Shown: positions 15,087-23,704, counted from the stretch's first letter. The stretch is DNA of 64,000 nucleotides from Geothrix sp. SG200 (GCF_022808935.1 NZ_JAKZFR010000003.1:1-64000), one strand, 5' to 3'. Numbers and translations are program-made. Notes: a model not told the origin generated them from the letters alone.

Positions 15087-15365
15087 ATGGAAAGGCTGTT
15101 CCCTGATCAGGGGCATCCCTACGGGGTGAACCCCTCGCCCTATTTCTCCTTGCGGGACGGGAAGCTCTACCCCGATGTCGGCCATCCCGAGGGGGCGGGA
15201 ACGAGGCCCTGGTTCTCCGTTCGCGGCGACAAGGTGTACCCCGATGTTGGCCACCCCGATGGGGCCGGACCCGCGCCCTGGTTCAGGATCGAGAAGGGCA
15301 AGCTGTACCCCGACCAGGGCAATCCGGATGGCGCCGGGTCCTCCCCCTGGTACTCCATCAGGTGA
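15087..15365 (+). CDS. Protein made of four 23-residue tandem repeats (92 aa)
   Basis: After MER the whole protein is four repeats of 23, 23, 23 and 20 residues with consensus (L/V)YPDxGHPDGAGxxPWFSxRxGK: starts at residues 4, 27, 50 and 73. Each repeat has a Tyr/Phe-Pro-Asp start, a Gly-His(Asn)-Pro-x-Gly turn and an aromatic pair before the strand-like end, suggesting four beta hairpins that close on themselves. The repeats are also similar at DNA level, indicating recent internal duplication or gene conversion. ATG 15087 follows TGGAGG (15075-15080). I do not recognise the family. It is the last gene of the cassette array. Confidence 0.75.
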   Translation: MERLFPDQGHPYGVNPSPYFSLRDGKLYPDVGHPEGAGTRPWFSVRGDKVYPDVGHPDGAGPAPWFRIEKGKLYPDQGNPDGAGSSPWYSIR

Positions 15366-15436
15366 GATCCGGCCCGGCACTCTGTTCCCCCTGGTCCCCT
15401 CCGGGGCCGGGCGCCCTGTGCCGCTAGGCCTTCCCG

Positions 15437-16039
15437 ATGCCGACCATCCTCTCCCACCCGGCGGTTCCCCTGGCCTTGGGCGTGGGTTTCGGCCCGAAGG
15501 CCATCCCCCGCCCCCTGCTGGTCGCCGGAATCGTCGCCTCGGTGCTCCCGGACCTGGACGTGATCGCCTTCCGCCTGGGGATCCCCGACTCGGCGGCCCT
15601 CGGCCACCGGGGATTCAGCCACTCCCTGGGCTTGGCGGCGGTGATGGCCCTGGGGGGCGCCTGGGCCCTCCGCAAAGCCCGGTCCCCGTTCCCAGCCGCC
15701 TTCGGATTCCTCTTCCTCTCCATGGCCTCGCACGGCCTCCTGGATGCCCTCACCACCGGCGGCCGTGGCATCGCCCTGCTTTGGCCCTTCACGGAACAGC
15801 GGTTCTTCTGGCCGCTCCAGGTGATCCGGGTGTCGCCCCTCAGCGCCGCGCGGCTCTTCTCTCCACGGGGCCTAGCGGTCCTGTCGTCCGAGATCCTGTG
15901 GGTCTGGCTCCCTTCCGCCGTCCTGGCGCTCGGGCTCTGGACCCTGCGCCGAGGGCGCCGCCCCCTCGTCGGGCCCTGTCCTGACCCCATTCGGCCCGGC
16001 CTGCCCTCGCCACCCGACCTCCCCCGGGGGAACCCATGA
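15437..16039 (+). CDS. YdjM-like membrane-bound metal-dependent hydrolase (200 aa)
   Basis: The protein shows the family's conserved polar patches between hydrophobic helices: SHPAVPLALG at the start, LPDLDVIAFRLG (about 37-48), GHRGFSHSLG (about 56-65) and MASHGLLDALTTGG (about 95-108). These His/Asp residues are thought to hold metal at the membrane. The E. coli relative YdjM belongs to the SOS regulon, but no LexA box is seen here. It overlaps the next gene by 4 bp (ATGA), so the two are translationally coupled. A proline-rich tail of about 25 residues is predicted to be disordered. This appears to be the first backbone gene right of the array. Confidence 0.8.
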   Translation: MPTILSHPAVPLALGVGFGPKAIPRPLLVAGIVASVLPDLDVIAFRLGIPDSAALGHRGFSHSLGLAAVMALGGAWALRKARSPFPAAFGFLFLSMASHGLLDALTTGGRGIALLWPFTEQRFFWPLQVIRVSPLSAARLFSPRGLAVLSSEILWVWLPSAVLALGLWTLRRGRRPLVGPCPDPIRPGLPSPPDLPRGNP

Positions 16040-16251
16040 AGGTCTTCGCCTACACCGCCATCGCCGTGGTCCTCTTTTTCGCCTTGGCGATCCACTTGGT
16101 CCAGAAAGAGGAGCGTCGGCGCTCCGAGCGGCGCCAGGAGGACCTCCCGGTCCTTCCCCCGGACCCGAGACGGCGGGACCGTCGCCGGAGGAATGTGTTC
16201 GCGTACCTCGGTTGGGTGCTACGGTCGCTGCTCGCAAAATCCCGCCAGTAG
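16036..16251 (+). CDS. Small single-pass membrane protein (71 aa)
   Basis: One membrane helix at the N-terminus (FAYTAIAVVLFFALAIHLV) is followed by a very basic and acidic stretch (EERRRSERRQED, RRRDRRRRN) and a second weaker hydrophobic segment near the end. Start ATG 16036 overlaps the stop of the YdjM-like gene. The charged part should lie in the cytoplasm. Function unknown. Confidence 0.65.
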   Translation: MKVFAYTAIAVVLFFALAIHLVQKEERRRSERRQEDLPVLPPDPRRRDRRRRNVFAYLGWVLRSLLAKSRQ

Positions 16252-16278
16252 CCGGTCTCCGGGCGCGGAGCCACCTGA

Positions 16279-17565
16279 CTAGCTGGAACGCTGGACGGCG
16301 AAGGCCTGGAATCCCTCGCCCTCCCAGCGGAGGGGGTGGGGGCGGAACAGGTCCGTGACCTCGCGGCCCGTCCCATCGGCCACGCCCAGGGCCGCCGGCC
16401 AGACCTCCGCAGGGCGAAGGTCGGGGCGGGCCTCCGCCAGCCAGTCCCGGTGGGCGATCCCTTCCTCGGGCAGCCAGGAGCAGACTGCATGGATCAGCAG
16501 CCCGCCCGGGGCCAGGCGCCCGGCGGCGGCGGCCAGGAGGCGGCGCTGGATCCCGGTGAGGCGGGGCAAGTCGTCATGGGCCAGCCAGGGCCACTCGGGA
16601 TGCTTCTGAATCGTGCCGCTGCCCGAGCAGGGGGCATCCAGTAGGATGAGGTCGAAGGTGGCGTCGCTGGCCTCCAGCCACTCCGCCGCGTCGGCCTGGA
16701 TCACCTGGGCCGCCACGTCCCGCTGCTGGAGGGTCTGCCGCAACCGGGCCGCGCGCCGGGGATGCACCTCCAGGGCCGTGAGTGCCGCCCCGGCGTGGCG
16801 CAGGGCCAGGGTGGTGGTCTTGCCGCCGGGGGCGGCGCAGGCGTCCAGGATCCGCGTCACGGGGCGGTCCCAGCCGTAGGCCAGCAGGGCCTGGGAGCTG
16901 AGGTCCTGCACCATGCCCGCGCCGGATTCCAGCCAGGGCCGGGGGAAGGGGGCTCCCTCTTCCAGCCGCAGGCAGCCCGGCCATTCGGGGTCCGGCGCCA
17001 GACCTTCGGGAACCTCGCCCCGAACGAGGCGGAAGGCGGGGCGGGGGGGCTGCTGGAGGCGGGACCACAGGGCCTCGACCTGGTCCAGGGCCCCGTGCGG
17101 CGCCAGGACGGCCTTCAGGGCGCGCTCCGCGGCGGGAGGCCGGTCCAGGGCGGAGGGGAGGGCGTCCAGCGCCGCGGCCAGGGCGGCGCGGTCCTTCGCG
17201 GCCCGGCGCAGCAGGGCGTTCACCAGGCCCTTGTGGGGATGGAAGCCCAGGTCGCGGTCTCCCGCTAGCGCCACGGATTCGTTCACCGCCGCGTGGTCGC
17301 TGACGCCGGGCAGCCAGGCCAGCTGCGCGAGGCCCATGGCCAGGGCCACCTGGGTGCCCAGGGGCACCCCCCGGGCGGGATCCTTCAGCTGGGGCTTCAC
17401 CCAGGCCTGGAGACGGCCCCAGCGGCGAAGGCAGAGGCCGAGGAGGGCCTGGGCCAGGTGCGCGTCCTCGCCCAGGTCGCGGTCCCAGATGTCCGGCACC
17501 CGGCCCCTCTCCCCGAAGACTTCGTGGAGGGCGTGGGCGACGTGAAGGCGGGCGGGCGTGGGCAT
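16279..17565 (-). CDS. rsmB: 16S rRNA (cytosine-C5)-methyltransferase RsmB
   Basis: Length of 428 residues and two-domain layout match RsmB, which methylates C967 of 16S rRNA. The N-terminal 140 residues form a NusB-like RNA-binding domain (VALAMGLAQLAWLPGVSDHAAVNESVAL at its core). The methyltransferase part has the SAM loop ILDACAAPGGKTT and the catalytic LLDAPCSGSGTIQKHPE, with a second cysteine in HAVCSW. ATG 17565 is chosen because an upstream extension of the frame (to 17823) is antisense to the neighbouring gene and has no domain. Cytoplasmic. Confidence 0.92.
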   Translation of the reverse strand: MPTPARLHVAHALHEVFGERGRVPDIWDRDLGEDAHLAQALLGLCLRRWGRLQAWVKPQLKDPARGVPLGTQVALAMGLAQLAWLPGVSDHAAVNESVALAGDRDLGFHPHKGLVNALLRRAAKDRAALAAALDALPSALDRPPAAERALKAVLAPHGALDQVEALWSRLQQPPRPAFRLVRGEVPEGLAPDPEWPGCLRLEEGAPFPRPWLESGAGMVQDLSSQALLAYGWDRPVTRILDACAAPGGKTTTLALRHAGAALTALEVHPRRAARLRQTLQQRDVAAQVIQADAAEWLEASDATFDLILLDAPCSGSGTIQKHPEWPWLAHDDLPRLTGIQRRLLAAAAGRLAPGGLLIHAVCSWLPEEGIAHRDWLAEARPDLRPAEVWPAALGVADGTGREVTDLFRPHPLRWEGEGFQAFAVQRSS

Positions 17566-17600
17566 GGGGCTCCGAAGGACAGAACCCCGATTATCCCCCG

Positions 17601-18764
17601 TTACAGCTCCTTCAGGATCTCGGCCTTCTTGGCCTCGTAGTCCTTCTTGTCCAGCAGGCCCTTCCGATAGAGATCCTGGAGTTTCTGCAGGCGTTCTTCG
17701 GGGCCGGCCTTGCCCGCGGCCGGGGCGGTCGAGGTGGGCTTCGTCTCCACGGCGGGCGGGGCGGGCTCCGAGCGGCGTTCGGATCGGCGCAGGGCCTCCT
17801 GGAGCGCGATGGCCTCCTGGCATTCCTTCAGCGCGGTCTGGAAGATGCTGGCGTCGGGCTGCATGTCCAGGGCCGCGCGCAGGTGGGGCAGGGCGTCGTC
17901 GTATTGGCCCAGGATGAAGCGGATGATGCCCACGTTGTACTCGGCGCGGGGGTAGTACTTGGGCTTCTGGCCCTTGTCCTGGCGGGACTGGTCGAGACCC
18001 TCGAGGGCCAGGTCCAGGGCGCCCCGGACGTCGCGGGCCTTGAGACGCTCGTGGGCCCGGCCCATGCCGAAGACATCATCATCGAAGAAGGTGAGCTTGC
18101 GCACCTCGCTCCAGGCCAGGAGCAGGCGCAGCACCTTCACCTTGGCGGCCTCGAAGGCCAGGCGGCGCACATCGGAATCGCGGGGATAGGCGGGGTAGCC
18201 CTCGTACGAGGTGTTGCTGAGGCTGGGCGCATCCTCCAGGCGCTGGGCGCCGAAGACGCGGCCCGTGCTCAGATCGACGACCTGCACGGTGGCGCTGAAA
18301 TCCAGGCTGGCGGTGGCGGTGCGCTTGAGGCGGACGAGCTCCTTCTTCGTCTTGGAGTCGGTGCTGCGCTCCTCCTTGGCGGACTGGGTGCGGCTGAGGT
18401 CCGACCGGTTCACGTTCACGATGACCAGCACGCTGGGGCCAAGGAGCTTGCCGAGCTTGGCGATGGTGGCGGGCTCCACGTAGCCGCTGGCGCCCAGCTC
18501 CTGTTCTTTCAGTACTGCATCCAGGTGGGCCCGGTCCACCACCTCCACCTGGCGGCTCTGCACCAGGTCGGCGGTGAGTGCGTCCGCCAGCTCCCGGGAG
18601 TTGAGGTCGCGGGAAGGGGCGAAGGCCAGGCGCTCCACCTTGAGGCCCAGGCCCGGCGGATGGACGAGAGTGACCTCCACCTTGGGGTTGGCGATCTCGC
18701 TCCAGAACTGGGCCTGGGCGGGCAGCGACAGCGCGGCCAGGGTCGCGGGGATCAGCAGGCGCAT
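17601..18764 (-). CDS. CsgG-like / TPR / SHOCT protein, exported (387 aa)
   Basis: ATG 18764 starts a signal peptide (MRLLIPATLAALSLPAQAQ). The next 200 residues look like a CsgG/curli-assembly-type domain: ELADALTADLVQSRQVEVVDRAHLDAVLKEQ (residues about 62-92) matches the family's 'identify low-abundance regulator' pattern, followed by LGPSVLVIVNVN. A TPR-like section (AEYNVGIIRFILGQYDDALPHLRAALDMQPD) comes next, and the last 35 residues (LQKLQDLYRKGLLDKKDYEAKKAEIL) are a SHOCT helix pair. It probably takes part in envelope assembly or sensing. It follows rsmB's promoter side on the same strand. Confidence 0.75.
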   Translation of the reverse strand: MRLLIPATLAALSLPAQAQFWSEIANPKVEVTLVHPPGLGLKVERLAFAPSRDLNSRELADALTADLVQSRQVEVVDRAHLDAVLKEQELGASGYVEPATIAKLGKLLGPSVLVIVNVNRSDLSRTQSAKEERSTDSKTKKELVRLKRTATASLDFSATVQVVDLSTGRVFGAQRLEDAPSLSNTSYEGYPAYPRDSDVRRLAFEAAKVKVLRLLLAWSEVRKLTFFDDDVFGMGRAHERLKARDVRGALDLALEGLDQSRQDKGQKPKYYPRAEYNVGIIRFILGQYDDALPHLRAALDMQPDASIFQTALKECQEAIALQEALRRSERRSEPAPPAVETKPTSTAPAAGKAGPEERLQKLQDLYRKGLLDKKDYEAKKAEILKEL

Positions 18765-18842
18765 GGGGACTCCGGAACGTCGTTCCAGGTTAGCAGCAGG
18801 GGTGTGTGGCATCCTGGGCGCAGGCTTTCCGAGGAGAACCCC

Positions 18843-19289
18843 ATGGCCCACCGCTATCCCCTCACCCTCTCCTGGACCGGCAGCACCCACGACGCCACCT
18901 ACTCCCGCAACGCCACGGTCACCACCGCCGGCAAGCAACCCCTGGCCGTGAGCAGCGCCCCGGAGTACGCGGGCGACGCCGGCCGCTGGAACCCCGAGGA
19001 CCTGCTGGGCTCGGCCCTCGCCACCTGCCACATGCTCACCTTCCTGGCCCTCTGCGCCAAGGCCAAGGTCGAGATCGTGGGCTATGAGGACCACGCGGAG
19101 GCCGTGCTGGACACCATCGACAAGGTCACCCGCATCACCCAGGTGCACCTGCGCCCGACCCTCCGCGTGCCCCGGGGCACCGGCATGGCCAAGGTGGTTG
19201 AGCTCTTCGAGAAGGCGCACAAGTACTGCTTCGTGAGCAATTCCGTGACCTGCGAGGTGGTGATGGAACCGCGGGTGGTCGAAGTCTAG
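18843..19289 (+). CDS. OsmC-family peroxiredoxin-like protein (148 aa)
   Basis: OsmC/Ohr proteins reduce organic hydroperoxides with two cysteines. Both are present: in SALATCHMLTFLAL (about residue 61) and in KYCFVSNSV (about residue 127). The opening strand block and PEDLLGSALATCHM motif match the family. ATG 18843 is preceded by GAGGAG (18831-18836). Cytoplasmic. The spacing to nrdR is 19 bp, so the two may be co-transcribed. Confidence 0.88.
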   Translation: MAHRYPLTLSWTGSTHDATYSRNATVTTAGKQPLAVSSAPEYAGDAGRWNPEDLLGSALATCHMLTFLALCAKAKVEIVGYEDHAEAVLDTIDKVTRITQVHLRPTLRVPRGTGMAKVVELFEKAHKYCFVSNSVTCEVVMEPRVVEV

Positions 19290-19308
19290 ACGCTGATCCG
19301 GAGCATCC

Positions 19309-19956
19309 GTGCGCTGTCCCTTCTGCGGGCACCTCGAGGACAAGGTGGTGGACTCCCGGGAGTCCCGCGAGGGGGATTCCATCCGGCGGCGCCGGGAGTG
19401 CCTGTCCTGCGCCCGCCGCTTTACCAGCTACGAGCGGGTGGAGGAGGTGCCCCTGGTGATCCTCAAGAAGGATGGCCGGCGCGAGCCCTTCGACCGGCAG
19501 AAGCTCATGAAGGGCCTGCTGCTGGCCTGCCAGAAACGCCCCGTCTCCCTGGCCCGCATCGAGCAGCTGGTGGGCGACCTCCACGCCCGGCTCATGGAAC
19601 GGCCCGACCGGGAGATCCGCAGCCGGGAGCTGGGCGAGCTGATCATGGACGAGCTGAAGGGACTGGACCAGGTGGCCTACGTGCGCTTTGCCAGCGTGTA
19701 CCGCGACTTCAAGGACCTGCCGGACTTCGTGAAGGCCCTGGAGGGGCTCATGCACAAGGAGGCGGCCACCGGACGGAACGGCGGCGGCCCCGCCATGCCA
19801 GCCTCCCCGGCTTCGACGCCCGCCGCCACACCAGCCCCCGCGCCGGCCTCCACGCCAGCCTCCACGCCAGCCTCCACGCAGGGCCCCAAGCCCGTGCCCC
19901 AGGCCCTCTTCCCTGGCGAAGCCGCGCCTCCGCCCCCGAAGGTCCGGAAAAAGTAG
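19309..19956 (+). CDS. nrdR: Transcriptional repressor NrdR with disordered C-terminal tail
   Basis: NrdR represses ribonucleotide reductase genes by sensing ATP/dATP. The zinc ribbon (MRCPFCGH ... CLSCARRF) is at residues 1-36 with all four cysteines, followed by the ATP-cone (about 49-139; VILKKDGRREPFDRQKLMKG). The family is usually about 150 residues; here a tail of some 60 residues rich in Pro, Ala, Ser and Thr (repeats of TPAS) and ending PPPPKVRKK is added. The start is GTG 19309. Lon follows 27 bp downstream. Confidence 0.93.
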   Translation: MRCPFCGHLEDKVVDSRESREGDSIRRRRECLSCARRFTSYERVEEVPLVILKKDGRREPFDRQKLMKGLLLACQKRPVSLARIEQLVGDLHARLMERPDREIRSRELGELIMDELKGLDQVAYVRFASVYRDFKDLPDFVKALEGLMHKEAATGRNGGGPAMPASPASTPAATPAPAPASTPASTPASTQGPKPVPQALFPGEAAPPPPKVRKK

Positions 19957-19983
19957 GGGTATCCTGAAGGCCGAGGTTTTTCC

Positions 19984-22407
19984 GTGGCCGACGACGTTCT
20001 CCTGCCCCCCCCTCCCGACGAACAGCCCAAGCTGCCGGAAGAGCTGCCGGTGCTGCCCCTGCGGGACGTGGTGGTCTATCCCTACGTGATCCTGCCCCTC
20101 AGCGTCAGCCGCGAGAAGTCCATCCGCGCCGTGGACACGGCCCTGGTGGAGAACCGCATGATCCTCCTGCTCTCCCAGAAGCAGGTGGAGATGGACAACC
20201 CCAAGCCCGAAGACCTGTACCAGGTTGGCACGGCGGCCCTCATCATGCGGGTGCTCAAGCTGCCGGACGGCCGCATCCGCGCTCTGGTGCAGGGCCTGCA
20301 GCGGGTCCGCGTGGAGTACTTCACCGAGACCGAGGCCCTCTTCAAGGCCCGGGTGGAGCCCCTGGCCGAGCCCGAGCTGAAGGTGCCGGACCTGGAGCAG
20401 GATGCCCTCCTGCGCAGCGTGAAGCAGACGCTGGAGAAGGCCGTGGCCCTGGGCAAGACCCTGCCCCAGGAGGTGCTGGTCATCGCGGGCAACCTGGACA
20501 ACCCGGGCCGCCTGGCGGACCTGGTGGCCTCCAACCTGGACCTCAAGCTCCAGCAGACCCAGGAGGTCCTCGAGATCGCCCACCCGGGCCTGCGCCTCAA
20601 GCGCGTGAACGAGCTGCTCCAGCGGGAGATCCAGCTGCTGGAGGTCCAGCAGAAGATCACTATGGAGGCCCGCGGCGAGATGGACAAGAGCCAGCGGGAG
20701 TACTACCTCCGCCAGCAGCTCAAGGCCATCCAGCAGGAGCTGGGCGAGGGCTCGGAGCTGGCCGAGGAGATCCAGGCCTTCCGCGACAAGCTGGCCAAGA
20801 TGACCGTGCCCGAGGACCCGCTCACGGAGATCGAGCGCAACCTCAAGAAGCTGGAGCGCATGCATCCGGACTCCAGCGAGACCGCCGTGACGCGGACCTA
20901 CCTGGAGTGGATGACCGAGCTGCCCTGGGGCACCTTCACCGAGGACAACCTGGACCTCGCGCAGGCCCAGACAGTGCTGGACGAGGACCACTTCGGCCTG
21001 GCCAAGATCAAGGACCGCATCCTGGAGTTCCTGGCCGTGCGCAAGCTCAAGCCCGATCTCCGCGGCACCATCCTCTGCTTCGTGGGCCCCCCGGGCGTGG
21101 GCAAGACGTCCTTGGGCAAGTCCATCGCCCGGGCCCTGGGCCGCAAGTACTCGCGCATCTCCCTGGGCGGCGTGCATGACGAGAGCGAGATCCGGGGCCA
21201 CCGCCGCACCTACGTGGGCGCCATGCCCGGCCGCATCGTCCAGGCCCTCCACCAGGTGAAGAGCATGAACCCCGTGATCATGCTCGACGAGGTCGACAAG
21301 ATCGGCCGCGACATGCGCGGCGACCCCAGCGCGGCCCTGCTGGAGGTGCTGGACCCCGAGCAGAACCACACCTTCCGCGACCACTACCTGAACGTGCCGC
21401 TCGATCTGAGCCAGGTGCTCTTCCTGGCCAACGCCAACGAGCTGGAGCCCATCCATCCGGCCTTCAAGGACCGCATGGAGATCATCTACCTCAACAGCTA
21501 CACGCTGGAGGAGAAGCTGGGCATCGCCGAGCGGCACCTGATCCCCAAGCAGCTGGAGAAGCACGGCATCACGCGCCAGCAGCTGTCCATCTCGAAGAAG
21601 GCCCTGAAGGCCATCATCACGGGCTACACCCGCGAGGCGGGCCTGCGCCAGCTGGAGCGCGAGATCGGGGCCGTGTGCCGCAAGGTGGCGCGCCGGGTGG
21701 CCGAGAACGCGCTGAAGAAGAAGCTCGTGCTCACGGACGACGCCATCCACGAGCTGCTGGGCCCCGTGAAGCTCCTCCAGGACGAGCGGCTGAAGGCGCC
21801 CCGGGTGGGCGTCGTCACCGGCCTGGCCTGGACCTCCGTAGGCGGCGACGTGCTGTTCGTCGAGGCCCTGAAGATGCCGGGGAAGGGGGGGCTCATCCTC
21901 ACAGGCCAGCTGGGCGACGTGATGAAGGAGAGCGCCCAGGCGGCCCTCAGCTACATCCGAAGCCGAGGCGGAGCCTTCCAGATCGACCCCGAGGTGTTCC
22001 AGAAGCAGGACCTCCACATCCACTTCCCCGAGGGCGCCATCCCCAAGGATGGCCCCAGCGCGGGCCTGGCCATCGCCACCGTGCTGCTGTCCGTGCTCAA
22101 GGACATCCCCGTGAAGAACACCCTCGCCATGACCGGCGAGATCGACCTGCGCGGCGAGGCCCTGGCCATCGGCGGCCTCAAGGAGAAGGCCCTGGCGGCC
22201 CTCCGGCTGGGCATCAAGGACATCCTCATCCCGCACGCGAACCAGAAGGATCTCGAGGAGATCGATCCCGAGCTTCGGAACCAGCTGCACTTCCACCCGG
22301 TGATGCACGTGGAGGAGGTCTTCGAGCAGGCCCTGGTGGGTTGGAAAAGACCGGAAGCCGTGGTATCAAAATCCAAGGCCGCCGCCAAGGCCCGCCCCTC
22401 CCGCTGA
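19984..22407 (+). CDS. lon: ATP-dependent protease La (Lon)
   Basis: A complete 807-residue Lon: LON substrate-binding domain (about 19-210, with LPVLPLRDVVVYP), AAA+ module with Walker A GPPGVGKTS (about 369-377) and Walker B VIMLDEVDK, and the serine protease domain with the Ser-Lys dyad Ser692 (PKDGPSAG) and Lys735 (GGLKEKALAA). Lon degrades misfolded and regulatory proteins in the cytoplasm. It starts at GTG 19984. The gene sits between nrdR and a TPR gene with short gaps, suggesting one transcript. Confidence 0.97.
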   Translation: MADDVLLPPPPDEQPKLPEELPVLPLRDVVVYPYVILPLSVSREKSIRAVDTALVENRMILLLSQKQVEMDNPKPEDLYQVGTAALIMRVLKLPDGRIRALVQGLQRVRVEYFTETEALFKARVEPLAEPELKVPDLEQDALLRSVKQTLEKAVALGKTLPQEVLVIAGNLDNPGRLADLVASNLDLKLQQTQEVLEIAHPGLRLKRVNELLQREIQLLEVQQKITMEARGEMDKSQREYYLRQQLKAIQQELGEGSELAEEIQAFRDKLAKMTVPEDPLTEIERNLKKLERMHPDSSETAVTRTYLEWMTELPWGTFTEDNLDLAQAQTVLDEDHFGLAKIKDRILEFLAVRKLKPDLRGTILCFVGPPGVGKTSLGKSIARALGRKYSRISLGGVHDESEIRGHRRTYVGAMPGRIVQALHQVKSMNPVIMLDEVDKIGRDMRGDPSAALLEVLDPEQNHTFRDHYLNVPLDLSQVLFLANANELEPIHPAFKDRMEIIYLNSYTLEEKLGIAERHLIPKQLEKHGITRQQLSISKKALKAIITGYTREAGLRQLEREIGAVCRKVARRVAENALKKKLVLTDDAIHELLGPVKLLQDERLKAPRVGVVTGLAWTSVGGDVLFVEALKMPGKGGLILTGQLGDVMKESAQAALSYIRSRGGAFQIDPEVFQKQDLHIHFPEGAIPKDGPSAGLAIATVLLSVLKDIPVKNTLAMTGEIDLRGEALAIGGLKEKALAALRLGIKDILIPHANQKDLEEIDPELRNQLHFHPVMHVEEVFEQALVGWKRPEAVVSKSKAAAKARPSR

Positions 22408-22414
22408 GGTTCCC

Positions 22415-23269
22415 ATGTTGCTGCTGTTCGCCGCGGTCCCCCCGCCCAAGCCCCCGGCTGTCCAGGCCCAGGTCCTCGAGGTGGGAACCCAGGGACTTCC
22501 GCCCGCCATGGAGGCCTTCATCCAGGCCGACGACTGGCCGGGTCTGGCGGATTGGTTCGAGAAGGCCTCGCCCAAGGTCCGGCGGCAGTACTACGAATAC
22601 TGGCTCCAGGCCCTCAACCGCAGCGGGCGCTGGGCGCGCCTGGCGGACGCCTGCAAGGCCCTCACCCCGCAGATCGAAGGGAAGGGGAAACCCCGCCTGG
22701 GCACGTACCGGCTCTACCGGGCCCAGGCCCTCAGCCAGCTGGGGCGCCACAAGGAGGCCATGGCCGCCCACGCCGAGAACGGCCGGCTCGGCCAGGCCGA
22801 GGGCTACGCCAACGCCTGCGCGGAGGCGCGGCTGGCCGGGGACTGGAAGGCCCTCCTGGCCTACTCCGGGGCCATCCTGGCCCGGAAGCCCATCGATCCC
22901 GAGGCCCTGGGCTCGAAGGGCGAGGCCCTCGCCCACCTGGGGCGCTTCCGCGAGGCCCAGGAGGCACTCCAGCAGGCGGTGAAGGGCAATCCCAAGGCCG
23001 CCTATGCCTGGAACAACCTGGGCCGCGCCGCGATGCAGCAGAAGGCTTGGGGCGATGCGAAGGCCGCCTTCGACCAGGCCCTCGCCGTGGACCCCAAGCA
23101 GATGGAGGCCCTGTTCAACCGGGGCATCGCTCGCTTCAACCTGAAGCAGTACGCCGCCAGCCGGGACGACTTCAAGGCAGCCCTGGCCCTGCGGCCCGGG
23201 GACCCCGTCCTGAAGGAGAACCTCCGGCAGGCGGAAAAGATGGCCGCCGCCTACCCGGACCAGCCCTGA
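22415..23269 (+). CDS. Tetratricopeptide repeat protein, exported (284 aa)
   Basis: ATG 22415 lies 7 bp after the lon stop. A short hydrophobic start (MLLLFAAVPPPKPPA) may be a signal sequence, though a weak one. The C-terminal two thirds contain helical repeats, clearest as AYAWNNLGRAAMQQKAWGDAKAAFDQALAVDPKQ and MEALFNRGIARFNLKQYAASRDDFKAALALRPGD (two TPR units; quoted here as landmarks at about residues 193-261). TPR proteins act as scaffolds; the partner is unknown. Confidence 0.8.
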   Translation: MLLLFAAVPPPKPPAVQAQVLEVGTQGLPPAMEAFIQADDWPGLADWFEKASPKVRRQYYEYWLQALNRSGRWARLADACKALTPQIEGKGKPRLGTYRLYRAQALSQLGRHKEAMAAHAENGRLGQAEGYANACAEARLAGDWKALLAYSGAILARKPIDPEALGSKGEALAHLGRFREAQEALQQAVKGNPKAAYAWNNLGRAAMQQKAWGDAKAAFDQALAVDPKQMEALFNRGIARFNLKQYAASRDDFKAALALRPGDPVLKENLRQAEKMAAAYPDQP

Positions 23270-23316
23270 GGCCTTGAACCGGCCGGCCCGGGAACCATCC
23301 TTCCGGAAGAGGCCCC

Positions 23317-23697
23317 ATGCTCCTCGAAACCTTCGCGCTCGCCCTTCAGCTCCCGCCCCTGGCCTTCAGCCCGGCCGCCCTCCCGCGGCCGCTGCCTCGG
23401 CCGCGGGTATTGACCTGCCCGGTCCAGGATCTCGGCCGCCCCTGGTCTCCGCCCCTTTCCCTTCCGATCCGGAGTGCGCGGGTCGCCGTGGATCCCCGGA
23501 ACCTCCGCTACCGGGCCCCTGAACCCCTGGTGAACCCGCTGACGGACATCCTGCTCCTGTTCGCCCTGGCCGGCTGGGCTTCCAGCACGGGGGGAACGGT
23601 GGATTTCCGACCGCCGGCGGAGCGGAATCCTTTCCTGGCCGCCCCCCTGGCGCCGGTCTACACACCCCCTGGGTTGCCGGCAAATCCGGGATTCTAG
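23317..23697 (+). CDS. Hypothetical protein (126 aa)
   Basis: A frame from ATG 23317, after GGAAGAGG (23303-23310), encodes a proline-rich protein with one hydrophobic segment near residues 73-90 (NPLTDILLLFALAGWAS). No family recognised and no repeat structure. GC-rich sequence often stays open by chance, so this gene is only moderately supported. It lies between the TPR gene and the parS-like site before ftsY. Confidence 0.42.
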   Translation: MLLETFALALQLPPLAFSPAALPRPLPRPRVLTCPVQDLGRPWSPPLSLPIRSARVAVDPRNLRYRAPEPLVNPLTDILLLFALAGWASSTGGTVDFRPPAERNPFLAAPLAPVYTPPGLPANPGF

Positions 23698-23704
23698 TCC
23701 GCTT

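Larger units (their letters stand above)
1..15365 (+). mobile_element. Chromosomal integron gene-cassette array (integrase not in window)
   Basis: The stretch is a run of + strand genes, each followed by a conserved element of about 124 bp that begins RYYYAAC (usually GCCTAAC) and ends GTTRRRY (usually GTTAGGC). Inside each element a palindromic arm (CCCCGCCTGCA / TGCAGGCGGGG) flanks a variable loop. This is the attC architecture of integron cassettes, and the site length is like Vibrio cholerae VCR sites. Sites are nearly identical to about 9 kb and degenerate to the right. The gene-then-attC order places attI and the integrase left of position 1. With no integrase visible the array could also be an integrase-less attC cluster (CALIN). 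Confidence 0.93.
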
